The notes beneath the pieces are model-generated. The model was not told the origin of the DNA and made no database searches. It worked only from the letters and a program-made list of their open reading frames with translations. A stretch of 64,000 nt of DNA, from positions 1 through 64,000 of the forward strand of contig CAYMZZ010000014.1 in the NCBI GenBank assembly GCA_964395095.1, in the 5' to 3' direction. Below, piece after piece: positions 26,018 to 35,006 of the stretch (positions are counted from its first letter, which is position 1; each line of letters begins with the position of its first letter). The stretch is from CAYMZZ01 sp964395095. Its GTDB lineage: Bacteria > Bacteroidota > Bacteroidia > Chitinophagales > Chitinophagaceae. The position numbers and the translations under genes were made by a program.

Positions 26018-26991
26018 CCCTGCGATATCACCTTGTTGCCGATCTTCTGCAATATCTGGTGGGCCACATCCATAGCCATCAGGCCATCATGTTCCGACAC
26101 TACGGTTTTGGTATTCTGCAAAATGGCATCCCGAAACGCGACCAACTCTTCCTTTATCGCGTTTACTTCCGGCACCTGGGGATTGGCTACCGCGATGGTC
26201 TTGATACCGGAATTGGTTTCGATATCGAAACTGAAAACCTGCTCATCCTTCTCTTCTTTCAGTTTGATGATCTCCGCCTTCTTATTCAGGAAGTCGATCC
26301 CGATATAAGCATCTTTCTGAAACAGGCGCATTTTGCGCATTTTTTTCATCGATATCCGGCTGCTGGTCAAATTGGCCACGCAGCCGTTATGAAATTCGAT
26401 GCGCACGTTGGCGATATCAGGCGTTTCCGTCATCACACCCACGCCGCTGGCGGAAATAGTACGTACATCGCTTTTCACGATATTCAGAATGATATCGATA
26501 TCATGAATCATCAGGTCGAGGATCACGCTTACCTCCGTTCCGCGGGGGTTGAACTGGGCCAGGCGGTGCACCTCAATAAACATGGGTGCCAGATCCAGAT
26601 CCTTCACCGCCAGGAAGGCGGGATTGAAGCGCTCCACATGACCCACCTGCAGCTTTATATCCGACTCTTTGGTCAGTTTTACCAATTGCCGCGCCTCCTC
26701 CATCGTATTAGCCATGGGCTTTTCCACAAATACATGCTTACCCAGCTTGATGGCTTTTTCGCACCATTGAAAATGGAAGGGGGTGGGGGCCACTATATCG
26801 ATGGCATCTGCCAGCGCCAGTAGCGCCTCGGGATCTTCGAAGCGGGTAATCTGGTATTTTTCCGCCACATCGGCGGCTATACTATCGTCAGGGTCATAAA
26901 ACCCGACAATATCAATACCTGATATTTCTTTCCAGTTGTTGAGATGAAATTTGCCCAGGTGGCCTACGCCGAATACCGCAATTTTTAGCAT
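26014..26991 (-). CDS. Gfo/Idh/MocA-family oxidoreductase
   Basis: The start at ATG 26991 (MLKIAVFGVGHLGKFH) gives 325 residues. An in-frame upstream ATG would add a 39-residue non-homologous lead. The Rossmann motif GVGHLG is at residues 8-13, and the family's VEKPMANTMEEA with catalytic Lys near residue 93 is present. GHVERFNPAF follows. It is an NAD(P)-dependent sugar oxidoreductase, probably supplying a modified sugar. The ATGA overlap with the glycosylphosphotransferase gene supports a cell-surface polysaccharide role. Confidence 0.88.
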   Translation of the reverse strand: MLKIAVFGVGHLGKFHLNNWKEISGIDIVGFYDPDDSIAADVAEKYQITRFEDPEALLALADAIDIVAPTPFHFQWCEKAIKLGKHVFVEKPMANTMEEARQLVKLTKESDIKLQVGHVERFNPAFLAVKDLDLAPMFIEVHRLAQFNPRGTEVSVILDLMIHDIDIILNIVKSDVRTISASGVGVMTETPDIANVRIEFHNGCVANLTSSRISMKKMRKMRLFQKDAYIGIDFLNKKAEIIKLKEEKDEQVFSFDIETNSGIKTIAVANPQVPEVNAIKEELVAFRDAILQNTKTVVSEHDGLMAMDVAHQILQKIGNKVISQG

Positions 26992-27058
26992 TGGGCAAAG
27001 ATAGGCCAAGTAAAATTTTGGCAAATGCTTTTTGGGGACGGGCTCGAAAGTACAGGGA

Positions 27059-27514
27059 TCAGTTTTCCCGCCTCTTAAAATCAAAATTCTGCTTGCGAAA
27101 CTGGCCATTGCGCCGGCCTTCTATACTGGCGAAAAGCTGATCCTTCACCCGACGATAGCTGATGCGCTGGGGGAAATCATGAGCCGGGTTCTCGCTGATA
27201 AACTCCGTTCCCCGCTGGAAGATCAGGGCAAAACGCACGGGCTGGTTATTATTCTGCCCCTGAACCGTAGGGATATAATACCACTGGCCATTGCGGTGCG
27301 CCAGCTCTATGGTTTCCTGCGGAATGGTATCCTTCCCTTCTTTCAACAAATAACTTCTTCCGTTAAGGGTGCTGTCGTTGGCGACACTCCATTCTTCTAT
27401 AATCACCGATTTACCGGCAGCCATTTCCCAGGTACCGGTGAGCCAGGCAAATTCGTTCGCCGGCTTTTCCGCCGGAGCGGCCAGGGCCGCCAATAGCCAG
27501 ATATAGGTAAACAT
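27059..27514 (-). CDS. DUF6265-like exported protein
   Basis: 151 residues. A short signal peptide (MFTYIWLLAALAAPAE) precedes a lipocalin-like barrel domain of the DUF6265 type. Hallmarks are WLTGTWEM near the N-terminus, EEWSVANDSTLNG, and the C-terminal ENPAHDFPQRISY. Function unknown. It stands alone: 67 bp separate it from the oxidoreductase downstream, and a hairpin region lies upstream. Confidence 0.75.
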   Translation of the reverse strand: MFTYIWLLAALAAPAEKPANEFAWLTGTWEMAAGKSVIIEEWSVANDSTLNGRSYLLKEGKDTIPQETIELAHRNGQWYYIPTVQGQNNNQPVRFALIFQRGTEFISENPAHDFPQRISYRRVKDQLFASIEGRRNGQFRKQNFDFKRREN

Positions 27515-27592
27515 AAGCGATGCTTTGATCAGTACTTTTTTGTAGCTGGTAAAAGGTACTGACTATTCACCGACTTATACGGAGAAAGGGAT

Positions 27593-27607
27593 AGGCGGCA
27601 GCCGCCT
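27593..27607. repeat. AGGCGGC-A-GCCGCCT palindrome
   Basis: A 7-bp perfect stem with a single central base lies 23 bp past the stop of the VOC gene. A second pair (AGTACTTTT/AAAAGGTACT, 27530-27560) lies nearby. No T tract is seen, so it is only weakly terminator-like. Confidence 0.4.
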
Positions 27608-27629
27608 GCCTCAAAAGGATATCTGCTGT

Positions 27630-28067
27630 TTACAGACCAGCAGCCGCTCTTTCCAGTTCGGCGATATCGAACTTTTTCATCTTCATGAACGCTTCCACTA
27701 CTTTTTGCCCGTTTTGCGGATGGCTGATCAGCCGGGGCAATGCAGCGGGCACTATCTGCCAGGAAACACCGAATTTGTCTTTCAACCAGCCGCACATGCT
27801 TTCCTGGCCTCCATTGGCGGTGAGTTGGGTCCAGTAGTGATCAATCTCTTCCTGGTTGGCGCAGGTAACTACGAAGGAAACCGATTCATTGAAGGCAAAA
27901 TTGCGCCGGCCATTGAGCGCCATAAAGCGGGCGCCGTTCAGCTCAAACTGTACCACAAAGGCATTTTCTTCCAGGATGCGCGCCTGGGGAAATATGCCGC
28001 AATAATATTCGGCCGCTTCTTTGGCCTGCTCATTAAACCAAAGGCAGGGATAGATGGATTCGCTCAT
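27630..28067 (-). CDS. VOC-family (PhnB-like) protein
   Basis: 145 residues from ATG 28067 (MSESIYPCLWFNEQAKEAAEYY). This start is preferred over an upstream ATG whose extra 28 residues are unlike the family. The glyoxalase/bleomycin-resistance fold is shown by AEYYCGIFPQARI, FELNGARFMALNG and FVVTCANQEEIDHYWTQL. The C-terminal WQIVPAALPRLI is typical of the 3-demethylubiquinone-type VOC proteins. The substrate cannot be told from the sequence. Confidence 0.85.
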   Translation of the reverse strand: MSESIYPCLWFNEQAKEAAEYYCGIFPQARILEENAFVVQFELNGARFMALNGRRNFAFNESVSFVVTCANQEEIDHYWTQLTANGGQESMCGWLKDKFGVSWQIVPAALPRLISHPQNGQKVVEAFMKMKKFDIAELERAAAGL

Positions 28068-28233
28068 TTTTTGTCTTTTGGACAAAACTACAGACCAATC
28101 CTGCCTGCCGACAGGGTTTGTTGCGACAAATGCGGACAGAAATTGCGACAACTTTAGAATCCTCTGTCCTATGGGGCCGCCTCTATGCGGGCAAATGAGG
28201 CTTTTTCCGGAACTTTAAGGAAATAGCGTCAAT

Positions 28234-28848
28234 ATGATAAGCCGGAAACTGATCGTGACCTATTGGGCGGTCATGCTGATTATTATTGTTGCCTGCAACA
28301 ATAATAAGAATAACCAGGCGGAAATTGTGGGTGAAGAGCAATTGGCTTTCTACGTGAAAGCCGACAGCATTTCGATACTGGCCCAGCAGGAATTATTGAA
28401 GAAAGTGAGCGCGGCCATTCAGCAATCAGGTCCCGCTTTTGCCGTCGATTTTTGTTCCACCCATGCGCTGCCGATAACCGACTCTATCGCAAGAGCCAAT
28501 GGTATCCAACTGCAAAGGCTGAGTGATCGCAACCGGAATCCACAAAACAAACTGGAAGAGCTACTGGATAAACAGGCCTGGGATAGCTTGAAGACAATGT
28601 TAGCGACCGGTAATAAACAGGCCAGCCTTCAATGGAAGGATGCGGCGCAGCACCCCGTTTTTTATAAACCTATCGTATTGGGTATGCCCACCTGTCTCAA
28701 GTGTCATGGTAACCCGTTGGAAGATATTGATGCACCCACGATGGATATTATTCGAACCCGGTATCCGGATGATCTGGCCACGGGTTACCGGCTGGGTATG
28801 TTGCGGGGGATTTGGAAAATCAGCCCGACTACCGGATCGGGAATGTAA
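28234..28848 (+). CDS. Tll0287-like (DUF3365) heme-binding lipoprotein
   Basis: 204 residues. A lipoprotein signal ends at Cys21 (IIIVAC). The Tll0287-like domain follows, ending in the c-type heme motif CLKCH (Cys154, Cys157, His158) with KPIVLGMPTCLKCHGNP context. Family members are heme- or redox-sensing domains, often fused to kinases; here the domain is free and lipid-anchored. It leads a probable three-gene unit with a Cys-rich membrane protein and thioredoxin. Confidence 0.8.
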   Translation: MISRKLIVTYWAVMLIIIVACNNNKNNQAEIVGEEQLAFYVKADSISILAQQELLKKVSAAIQQSGPAFAVDFCSTHALPITDSIARANGIQLQRLSDRNRNPQNKLEELLDKQAWDSLKTMLATGNKQASLQWKDAAQHPVFYKPIVLGMPTCLKCHGNPLEDIDAPTMDIIRTRYPDDLATGYRLGMLRGIWKISPTTGSGM

Positions 28849-28892
28849 CCCAGGTTACACAAGGATATAGGGGGAATTTGGAAATTTGGGGC

Positions 28893-29150
28893 ATGAGAAG
28901 ATTTGAATCCCTGGTAACTGGCTGGAATATGCTGCGCTGGTTGCGCTTATTATTTGGAGTGTTGATTATTGTTCAGGGGGCTATCTCGGCACAGGTTGTT
29001 TGGGTGATCGCGGGCATTGCACTCACGGGATTGGCCCTGCTGAATAAAGGATGTTGTGTGGCCGGTACGTGCGGCATACCTGATAAGGGTAAAAACGGCC
29101 TAAGGGAAGATGATAGGATGTCGAATATTCCGTACAAAGAAATAAAGTAA
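28893..29150 (+). CDS. Small Cys-rich membrane protein (DUF2892/YgaP-like)
   Basis: 85 residues from ATG 28893. Two adjacent membrane helices (LRWLRLLFGVLIIVQGAIS and VVWVIAGIALTGLALL) are followed by GCCVAGTCGI. The helical hairpin with a Cys cluster resembles the membrane part of YgaP-like proteins, many of which pair with a rhodanese or thioredoxin. The three Cys could exchange electrons with the thioredoxin encoded 5 bp downstream. Upstream in-frame starts overlap the lipoprotein gene and look unrelated. Confidence 0.6.
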   Translation: MRRFESLVTGWNMLRWLRLLFGVLIIVQGAISAQVVWVIAGIALTGLALLNKGCCVAGTCGIPDKGKNGLREDDRMSNIPYKEIK

Positions 29151-29155
29151 AAGAT

Positions 29156-29455
29156 ATGAGTAGTTTTTCAGAATTGATTGGAGGTGATAAGCCGGTGCTG
29201 GTCGATTTTTTTGCCACCTGGTGTGGACCCTGCAAAGTGCAGGCACCTATATTGGAGGAAGTGAAGCAACGCGTGGGCGATGAGGCATCCATCATCAAAG
29301 TAGATGTGGACCGTAGTCCCGAAGTGGCCCAGCTATTTCAAATCAGGGGTGTACCTACACTGATTGTTTTCAAAAAAGGGAAAGTGCGCTGGCGCCAGTC
29401 GGGTGTGTTTCCCGCCAATGACCTGGAAAGGATTTTGCGGGAGAATATGGACTAG
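29156..29455 (+). CDS. trxA: Thioredoxin
   Basis: 99 residues, no signal peptide, so cytoplasmic. The active site WCGPCK spans residues 22-27. The cis-Pro motif GVPTLIVFKKGK and the C-terminal helix are standard. It lies 5 bp after the Cys-rich membrane protein gene, implying co-translation and shared electron flow. Confidence 0.93.
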   Translation: MSSFSELIGGDKPVLVDFFATWCGPCKVQAPILEEVKQRVGDEASIIKVDVDRSPEVAQLFQIRGVPTLIVFKKGKVRWRQSGVFPANDLERILRENMD

Positions 29456-29459
29456 AAAG

Positions 29460-29498
29460 CCAATTCGGTAATTTGACTATTTGTTGATATGTTAAACC
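29460..29498. repeat. Single-armed word array after trxA
   Basis: It begins AATTCGGTAATTTG, as does the left arm of the rplK array at 4769, and continues with ATTTGTTGATATG words. No complementary right arm is present, because the convergent response-regulator gene starts its 3' end here. It may be a half element left by decay. Confidence 0.5.
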
Positions 29499-30202
29499 GA
29501 TGTGGCTTCTTCTTTTACGTTGAAAATAAATCCAACGCCATACACATTTTCAATCTTCACTTCCTGTGAGGCGGCAAGTTGTTTGCGCAGGCGTGAAATG
29601 AATACATCGAGGCTGCGGCCGGCGAAATAATCGTTTTCGCCCCAGATTTTTACCAGGATATCTTCGCGTTTTACCACCTTATTCTTGTTCAGAAATAAAT
29701 ATTCCAGCAATTGCGCTTCGCGGGGTGTGAGGGAGATGTCTTTGTCGGCATCCTTAACCATAAGCTTCAGCATGTCTTTTTGTAAGGTAAGGTCGCCTGC
29801 GCGGATGCTGCCACTTGTGATGGTTGCCGGAGTATTGCGGCGAATGATATTGCGAATGCGCAATACCAGTTCATCTATATCAAAGGGTTTATTGATATAA
29901 TCATCAGCGCCCAGGCGCAGGCCAAAAAGCCGGTCTTTTTTTTCGTTGCGTGCCGTCAAAAAAAGAAACGGGGTAGCCGGACTCAGTTCGCTCACTTTCT
30001 TCGCCAGTTCAAAACCATCTTCGCCGGGCAGTTGCACATCAATCACCAGTATATGGTAACGTTCCGGTGCTGCGCCAAAGGCCTGGAAAGCTTCTTCGGC
30101 GGTCTTATGCCAATCCACCTGAAACTCCATCAACTGCAGATAACCCGATACCACATGCCCCAGGTCCTGCTCATCTTCCACTAATAATATTGTTTGCTCC
30201 AT
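29492..30202 (-). CDS. OmpR-family response regulator
   Basis: 236 residues. The receiver domain has the phosphoacceptor Asp55 (ILVIDVQLPGEDGF), acidic pair Glu9/Asp10 region (LVEDEQD) and signal-relay Lys in NKPFD near residue 106. The C-terminal winged helix (about 135-230) has SLTPREAQLLEYLF and GRSLDVFISRLRKQL. It follows its kinase gene by 36 bp on the same strand. OmpR-type proteins bind tandem direct repeats with 11-bp spacing; such boxes lie at 31696-31743 upstream of susC. Confidence 0.95.
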   Translation of the reverse strand: MEQTILLVEDEQDLGHVVSGYLQLMEFQVDWHKTAEEAFQAFGAAPERYHILVIDVQLPGEDGFELAKKVSELSPATPFLFLTARNEKKDRLFGLRLGADDYINKPFDIDELVLRIRNIIRRNTPATITSGSIRAGDLTLQKDMLKLMVKDADKDISLTPREAQLLEYLFLNKNKVVKREDILVKIWGENDYFAGRSLDVFISRLRKQLAASQEVKIENVYGVGFIFNVKEEATSV

Positions 30203-30238
30203 AAACGTACTATTGTGTACCTGCCTCTCGTGCTCCGG

Positions 30239-31654
30239 TTACGAAAGTGAAATATTGATGATAAACTCCGTGCCTTCTTTTTCCTTCGACCGAAGGTCCA
30301 GTTCCCAACCATGTGCGTGCACGCATTGCCGCACATAAAACAAACCCAGGCCCAAACCGTTGGTGGCATTATTCGCCATATTATTGGTGCTACGGAAAAA
30401 TTTCTCAAAAATAAGCCCTTTCATTGCTTCGGGAATACCCACGCCATTGTCGGCAATATGCAGGGCCAGTTTTTTTCCACTGGGCTTGGTGGAAACCTTC
30501 AGTTCCTTGTGGGTATGATTATTATACTTGATGCCATTATCCAGCAGATTTATAATCATGGTAGTGGTCCAGAACCGGTCGAGCATAACTTTATGCCGGC
30601 TGGTGGGTTTCTCATAGGCGATGGTGACCAGTTGATTTTGCACCAGCAGTCGGTAGTCCTGGATTATCTCTTCCAGAAAATCTTCCAGCACAACTTCTTC
30701 CAATTGCAGGTTGCTGGCATCCATCAGGGTGAGATCCAGCACCTGGTTGAACAATGTTTTCAGTCTTTGCGATTGCCGGTTAATGACAGCCGTAAGCGAC
30801 ATTACCCGCTCGCGGTCTTCCATGATCTTCTCGTTCTGCAGGCTCTTGTTGGCGACGATGATGCTCGAAAGAGGTGTATTAAATTCGTGGGTGATGCTAT
30901 TGACAAAATCCGACTTCATTTCCGCCAGTTTTTTCTGCTTCACCCAATTGCGGAAGGTGAGAAAGAAAATGGCGGCCACGCAGAAAATGGAAAACAGGGC
31001 GAGTAACAATACCGGCCACATTTTTTGCAGAATCAAGAGTACACGATAGGGTGAATCCGCATATAAGCGAAACGTAATACGGCTGGAGTAGGGCGTGGGA
31101 CTACTCACCGTAATCGCGCTCACTTCATTGGTCTTATTGGGATTGTTCAGGCTACCGGCAATTTGCCCACTGATGCCCTGATCCGGAATATTATCAATAT
31201 AAATCGGAGAAAGCTGTACATAATGAATGCCATCGAACGTAACAGATACTTCCTGCAATACGGATAGCCATTCAATTGAACCTTCGAATTGAATCTTTTT
31301 CAAATAGCTTTTCATCAGGCTATCGACCGTACTTTTTTCACGAAGCTCCTGAACGATGCTGTCGCAGATTTTTCGACCCAGCGTTTCAAAAACTTTTTTA
31401 TCCGATTTAAAAAGTGAATCGAGTTGATGCATGTGGCCATTCACATACTTATCAATAATCTGCTGCCCACCCGGGAATATTTTATCGTTGGCCACGCTGC
31501 TTCGGTATAGATTATTGAGCGCTTCCTTTTCTTCAAAATAATGCTGCTCATCCTTCAACCGGTAAGTATTGTAAACCAGGAAGAATTGAACGGCTGCCAG
31601 GATGATAAAACTGAGGATGGCAATTATCTGGTATAAACGAATGCCTGATCGCAC
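30239..31654 (-). CDS. Sensor histidine kinase
   Basis: 471 residues. Membrane helices at about 8-30 and 212-234 flank a 180-residue periplasmic sensor domain of no recognised type. The cytoplasmic part has the HisKA site SITHEFNTPL with His256 and a HATPase domain with DNGIKYNN, IADNGVGIP and GLGLGLFYVR. It is divergent from susC and next to its regulator gene, so it probably senses a product of the glycan locus. Confidence 0.93.
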   Translation of the reverse strand: MRSGIRLYQIIAILSFIILAAVQFFLVYNTYRLKDEQHYFEEKEALNNLYRSSVANDKIFPGGQQIIDKYVNGHMHQLDSLFKSDKKVFETLGRKICDSIVQELREKSTVDSLMKSYLKKIQFEGSIEWLSVLQEVSVTFDGIHYVQLSPIYIDNIPDQGISGQIAGSLNNPNKTNEVSAITVSSPTPYSSRITFRLYADSPYRVLLILQKMWPVLLLALFSIFCVAAIFFLTFRNWVKQKKLAEMKSDFVNSITHEFNTPLSSIIVANKSLQNEKIMEDRERVMSLTAVINRQSQRLKTLFNQVLDLTLMDASNLQLEEVVLEDFLEEIIQDYRLLVQNQLVTIAYEKPTSRHKVMLDRFWTTTMIINLLDNGIKYNNHTHKELKVSTKPSGKKLALHIADNGVGIPEAMKGLIFEKFFRSTNNMANNATNGLGLGLFYVRQCVHAHGWELDLRSKEKEGTEFIINISLS

Positions 31655-31695
31655 GATAGTTCGTATGAGAAATAAAGATAGGGGAGTAGTACCAG

Positions 31696-31743
31696 ATTAT
31701 TGAATTGTTATAGTTCCGTTAACAATGTGTTAGGCATCTGTTA
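31696..31743 (+). promoter_or_regulatory. Five (A/G)TTA boxes at exact 11-bp spacing: likely response-regulator operator
   Basis: ATTA at 31696 and GTTA at 31707, 31718, 31729 and 31740 are each exactly 11 bp apart. This is the direct-repeat geometry bound by OmpR/PhoB-type dimers. They sit between the kinase gene and susC, ending 24 bp before a -7-like TATTTTTA (31768-31775). The 11-mer TTCCGTTAACA over the second GTTA recurs at 39352 before the GH92 gene. Confidence 0.7.
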
Positions 31744-31863
31744 ATATCGATGAGTAGCAGGTATGAATATTTTTATCGCAGCTTGAAATCCGACTGCTCG
31801 ATTGACGGTTTGGCCGTATGAAACGATCGGCGTGGAATTTTTTCAACCAAAACCCAAAAAAAA

Positions 31864-34800
31864 ATGTCGACCAAACAAAAACTGCTCTGTTTCGGTTTAA
31901 TGGCTCTTTTGTGCTGTGGCCTGATGGAGGCGAGAGCGCAAACGGGTGATGCCTCGCAAGTCATCACCGTAACCGGCACCGTTAAGGATCCGCTTAATGC
32001 CCCGCTGGCCGGAATCAATGTTCAGAATCTTCGCACGCAAAAAGGCGTTATTACCAATGCCGAAGGAAATTTCAGTATTGAAGCCATCAAAGGTGATTCC
32101 CTGTTGGTTACACATGTGGGGTACAAGCTGCAATACTGGGTATTGCGCGACCGCTTTGTGGCCGACCTGCAACTGGAGCCCGAAGTGGGTAGCCTCAACG
32201 ATGTAGTAGTAGTGGGCTTTGGCCGCCAGAAAAAGATCAGCCTGGTGGGGGCGCAATCTTCCGTGAATGTGGAAGAGTTGAAAACGCCGGTTGCCAACCT
32301 GAGCGCCGCACTGTCTGGTCGCATTGCCGGCCTGGTAGGCGTGCAACGTACCGGTCTGCCGGGTTCCAATGGAGCGGATCTCTGGATCAGGGGTATTTCT
32401 ACCTTTGGCAACAATAGTTCTTCGCCACTGATCATTGTGGACGGTGTAATGGGCCGCGACATCAACGCCTTTGATCCCGAAGACATTTCCTCCTTTACCA
32501 TTTTGAAAGACGCCTCCGCAACCGCGGTATATGGTGTCGCCGGCGCCAACGGTGTTATCCTGATCACTACCAAGCGGGGTAAGGCCAGCAAGCCGGTGCT
32601 GATGTTTAATTATAACCAGGGTTTTATTTCCTTCACCAAAACTCCTGAGCTCACCAACGCACAGGAATATATGGAACTGCGCAATGAAGCCCTGATTGCC
32701 AGTGGTGCCGCGCCTGCATTTTCGCAGGACTATATCGACAGCACCCTAGCGGGCAATCAGCCCTATCTCTATCCCAACGTCGATTGGATGAAAACCATCT
32801 TCAAATCGGCCGCCATGAATCGTCGCGCCAATTTCAGCGCGCGGGGTGGTTCGGATAATGCCAATTATTATGTGGGTCTCGCCTACTATGAAGAAGGTAG
32901 CCTGTTGCGCACCGATGGGCTTCAAACCTATGATGCGGATACGCGCTTCCGTCGTTACAACTTTACTTCCAACGTGAATATGAACTGGACCAAGACGACC
33001 AAGTTTGAACTCGGTATCCAGGGTTATATCACCAACCTGAATATGCCGGGTACCAACCCCCAGGAAGCATTCAACCGCGTGATGCAGACGCATCCGGTTT
33101 TGTACCCCATCATGTATCCCAATAATTTATTGCCCGCGGTAAACCAGTCGCTGGATGCGCAGCCCAATCCTTATGGACTGCTTACCCAGCGCGGCTATGT
33201 GAATACCGCCAGCAACCAGGTATATTCCAACGCGCGGATTACGCAGGACCTGGGAGGTATCATTCCCGGACTTTCCGCATCCGTGCTTTATTCATTCGAT
33301 GCCTGGAACTCGCATACCATCAGCCGTACCCGCGATCGCAGTTCCTACCAGATCGATCGCGGCAATCCTTACAATCCCGATGGTTCACTTAATCTGACCA
33401 TCATCCGTGAGGGCTCGGAAAACCTGGGTTATGCCAGGGCGAATGATGCCAATCGCAAGAGCTACCTCGAAGCTTCGATCAACTATAACGCGGATATTTT
33501 CAACAGCGATCACCATATTACCGCGATGATGCTCTACAATCGGCGCGAAGATGTATTCGCGTTTGCGACCGACCTCACATCATCCCTGCCATTCCGCATG
33601 GATGGACTGGCCGGCCGGGCTACCTATTCCTATCTCAATAAGTATTTTGGTGAGTTCAACTTTGGCTATAATGGTTCCGAGAACTTTGCCCCCGAGAGAC
33701 GTTATGGATTCTTCCCCTCCTTTGGTGTGGGTTGGGTGGTATCGAATGAGAAGTTCTTCGATCCGATCAGCAATGTTTTCCAGTTCCTGAAGCTGCGCTA
33801 TTCCAATGGATTGATTGGTTCGGGTAGTGGTGGTCGCCGCTTTGGCTTCCTCACGCTGGTTAACAGCAACGCCCCGGGTTATATTTTTGGTTACGGAAGC
33901 CAGGAAACCGGTTTTGGTGGTGTAGCCATCACCGACTATGGTTCCAATGTGGCCTGGGCCAAATCGCATAAGCAGAACTTCGGTGTTGAGTTCAAAACCT
34001 TCAACTCACGGATTTCCGTGAACCTCGACTTCTTTAGTGAGAAGCGTACCGGCGTATTCCTGAATCGTGGAAACCTGCCCGATTATGTTGGCTTAAACAA
34101 CAACCCCTTCGGCAACTTGGGTGAGATCAGCAATAAGGGTATCGACCTCACCATCGAGTCTTTGCCGGTGAAGATAGGCAGCACTACCTGGGATTTCCGT
34201 GGTACGCTTACCTATAACCGCGACATGATTCTCGAGAACGACAGCCCCATTCAGCCCTATCCCTATATGGAAACACGCGGTGTGAATGTATTGTCGCGCT
34301 TTGGTTATGTGGCCCTCGGTCTTTTCCAGAGCCAGCGTGAGATCGACAACAGCCCCGTTCAAACCATGGGTAACCCCCGTGTAGGCGATATCAAGTATAA
34401 GGATTTGAACGGCGATGGCCTGATCAACGCGCTGGATCGCACCCGTATTGGTAATGGCGATGTGCCCAATCTGGTATTTGGTGGCGGATTCAATGTAACC
34501 TGGAAACAGTTCTATTTTGGTGCCTTCTTCCAGGGTATTTCCGGTGCGGATCGTTTGTTGAGCGGCGATGGTATCATTCCCTTCAACAACAGCATTGGCG
34601 CTGAACGCAGCAACCTGTTGGCTATTGCCAAAGATCGCTGGACAGTGGAGAACCCCAATCCTAATGCCTTCTATCCCCGCCTCGCACATGGTAATGTGGA
34701 GAATGCCAACAATAGCGTGGCCAGCACCTGGTGGGTAAAGGATATTGATTTTATCCGTCTTAAAACCATCGACCTGGGCTATAACCTGAATAAGTCCGCG

Positions 34801-34962
34801 CTGGACAGGCTGGGCATGAAGAATGCCCGCATATATATCCAGGGTGTGAACCTGCTTTACTGGAGCAAGTTCAAGCTCTGGGATCCGGAACTGAATACCA
34901 GCAATGGTGCGCTTTATCCCAATACACGCACTATTTCGGTGGGTGTGCAGGCTAATTTTTAA
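31864..34962 (+). CDS. SusC/RagA TonB-dependent outer-membrane transporter
   Basis: 1032 residues. The signal peptide ends near ARA-QT (about residue 26). The CarboxypepD_reg-like domain (ITVTGTVKDPLNAPLAGINV) covers about 36-115. The TonB box region is DVVVVGFGRQKK, followed by the plug (LWIRGISTFG; DASATAVYGVAGANGVILITTK) and a 22-strand barrel ending in aromatic F. There is no STN domain, so it is not an ECF/FecR transducer. This agrees with control by the adjacent two-component system. It imports oligosaccharide with the SusD partner. Confidence 0.95.
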   Translation: MSTKQKLLCFGLMALLCCGLMEARAQTGDASQVITVTGTVKDPLNAPLAGINVQNLRTQKGVITNAEGNFSIEAIKGDSLLVTHVGYKLQYWVLRDRFVADLQLEPEVGSLNDVVVVGFGRQKKISLVGAQSSVNVEELKTPVANLSAALSGRIAGLVGVQRTGLPGSNGADLWIRGISTFGNNSSSPLIIVDGVMGRDINAFDPEDISSFTILKDASATAVYGVAGANGVILITTKRGKASKPVLMFNYNQGFISFTKTPELTNAQEYMELRNEALIASGAAPAFSQDYIDSTLAGNQPYLYPNVDWMKTIFKSAAMNRRANFSARGGSDNANYYVGLAYYEEGSLLRTDGLQTYDADTRFRRYNFTSNVNMNWTKTTKFELGIQGYITNLNMPGTNPQEAFNRVMQTHPVLYPIMYPNNLLPAVNQSLDAQPNPYGLLTQRGYVNTASNQVYSNARITQDLGGIIPGLSASVLYSFDAWNSHTISRTRDRSSYQIDRGNPYNPDGSLNLTIIREGSENLGYARANDANRKSYLEASINYNADIFNSDHHITAMMLYNRREDVFAFATDLTSSLPFRMDGLAGRATYSYLNKYFGEFNFGYNGSENFAPERRYGFFPSFGVGWVVSNEKFFDPISNVFQFLKLRYSNGLIGSGSGGRRFGFLTLVNSNAPGYIFGYGSQETGFGGVAITDYGSNVAWAKSHKQNFGVEFKTFNSRISVNLDFFSEKRTGVFLNRGNLPDYVGLNNNPFGNLGEISNKGIDLTIESLPVKIGSTTWDFRGTLTYNRDMILENDSPIQPYPYMETRGVNVLSRFGYVALGLFQSQREIDNSPVQTMGNPRVGDIKYKDLNGDGLINALDRTRIGNGDVPNLVFGGGFNVTWKQFYFGAFFQGISGADRLLSGDGIIPFNNSIGAERSNLLAIAKDRWTVENPNPNAFYPRLAHGNVENANNSVASTWWVKDIDFIRLKTIDLGYNLNKSALDRLGMKNARIYIQGVNLLYWSKFKLWDPELNTSNGALYPNTRTISVGVQANF

Positions 34963-35006
34963 TTCGTATCGAAAATCAGAACCAAGGAATTTCAAAAGCA
35001 ATTGCA

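Noticed and set aside
28179..28206. GCCTC-N13-GAGGC followed by five T as a terminator
   Set aside because: A 5-bp stem with a 13-base loop is too weak to call, and no plus-strand gene ends just upstream.
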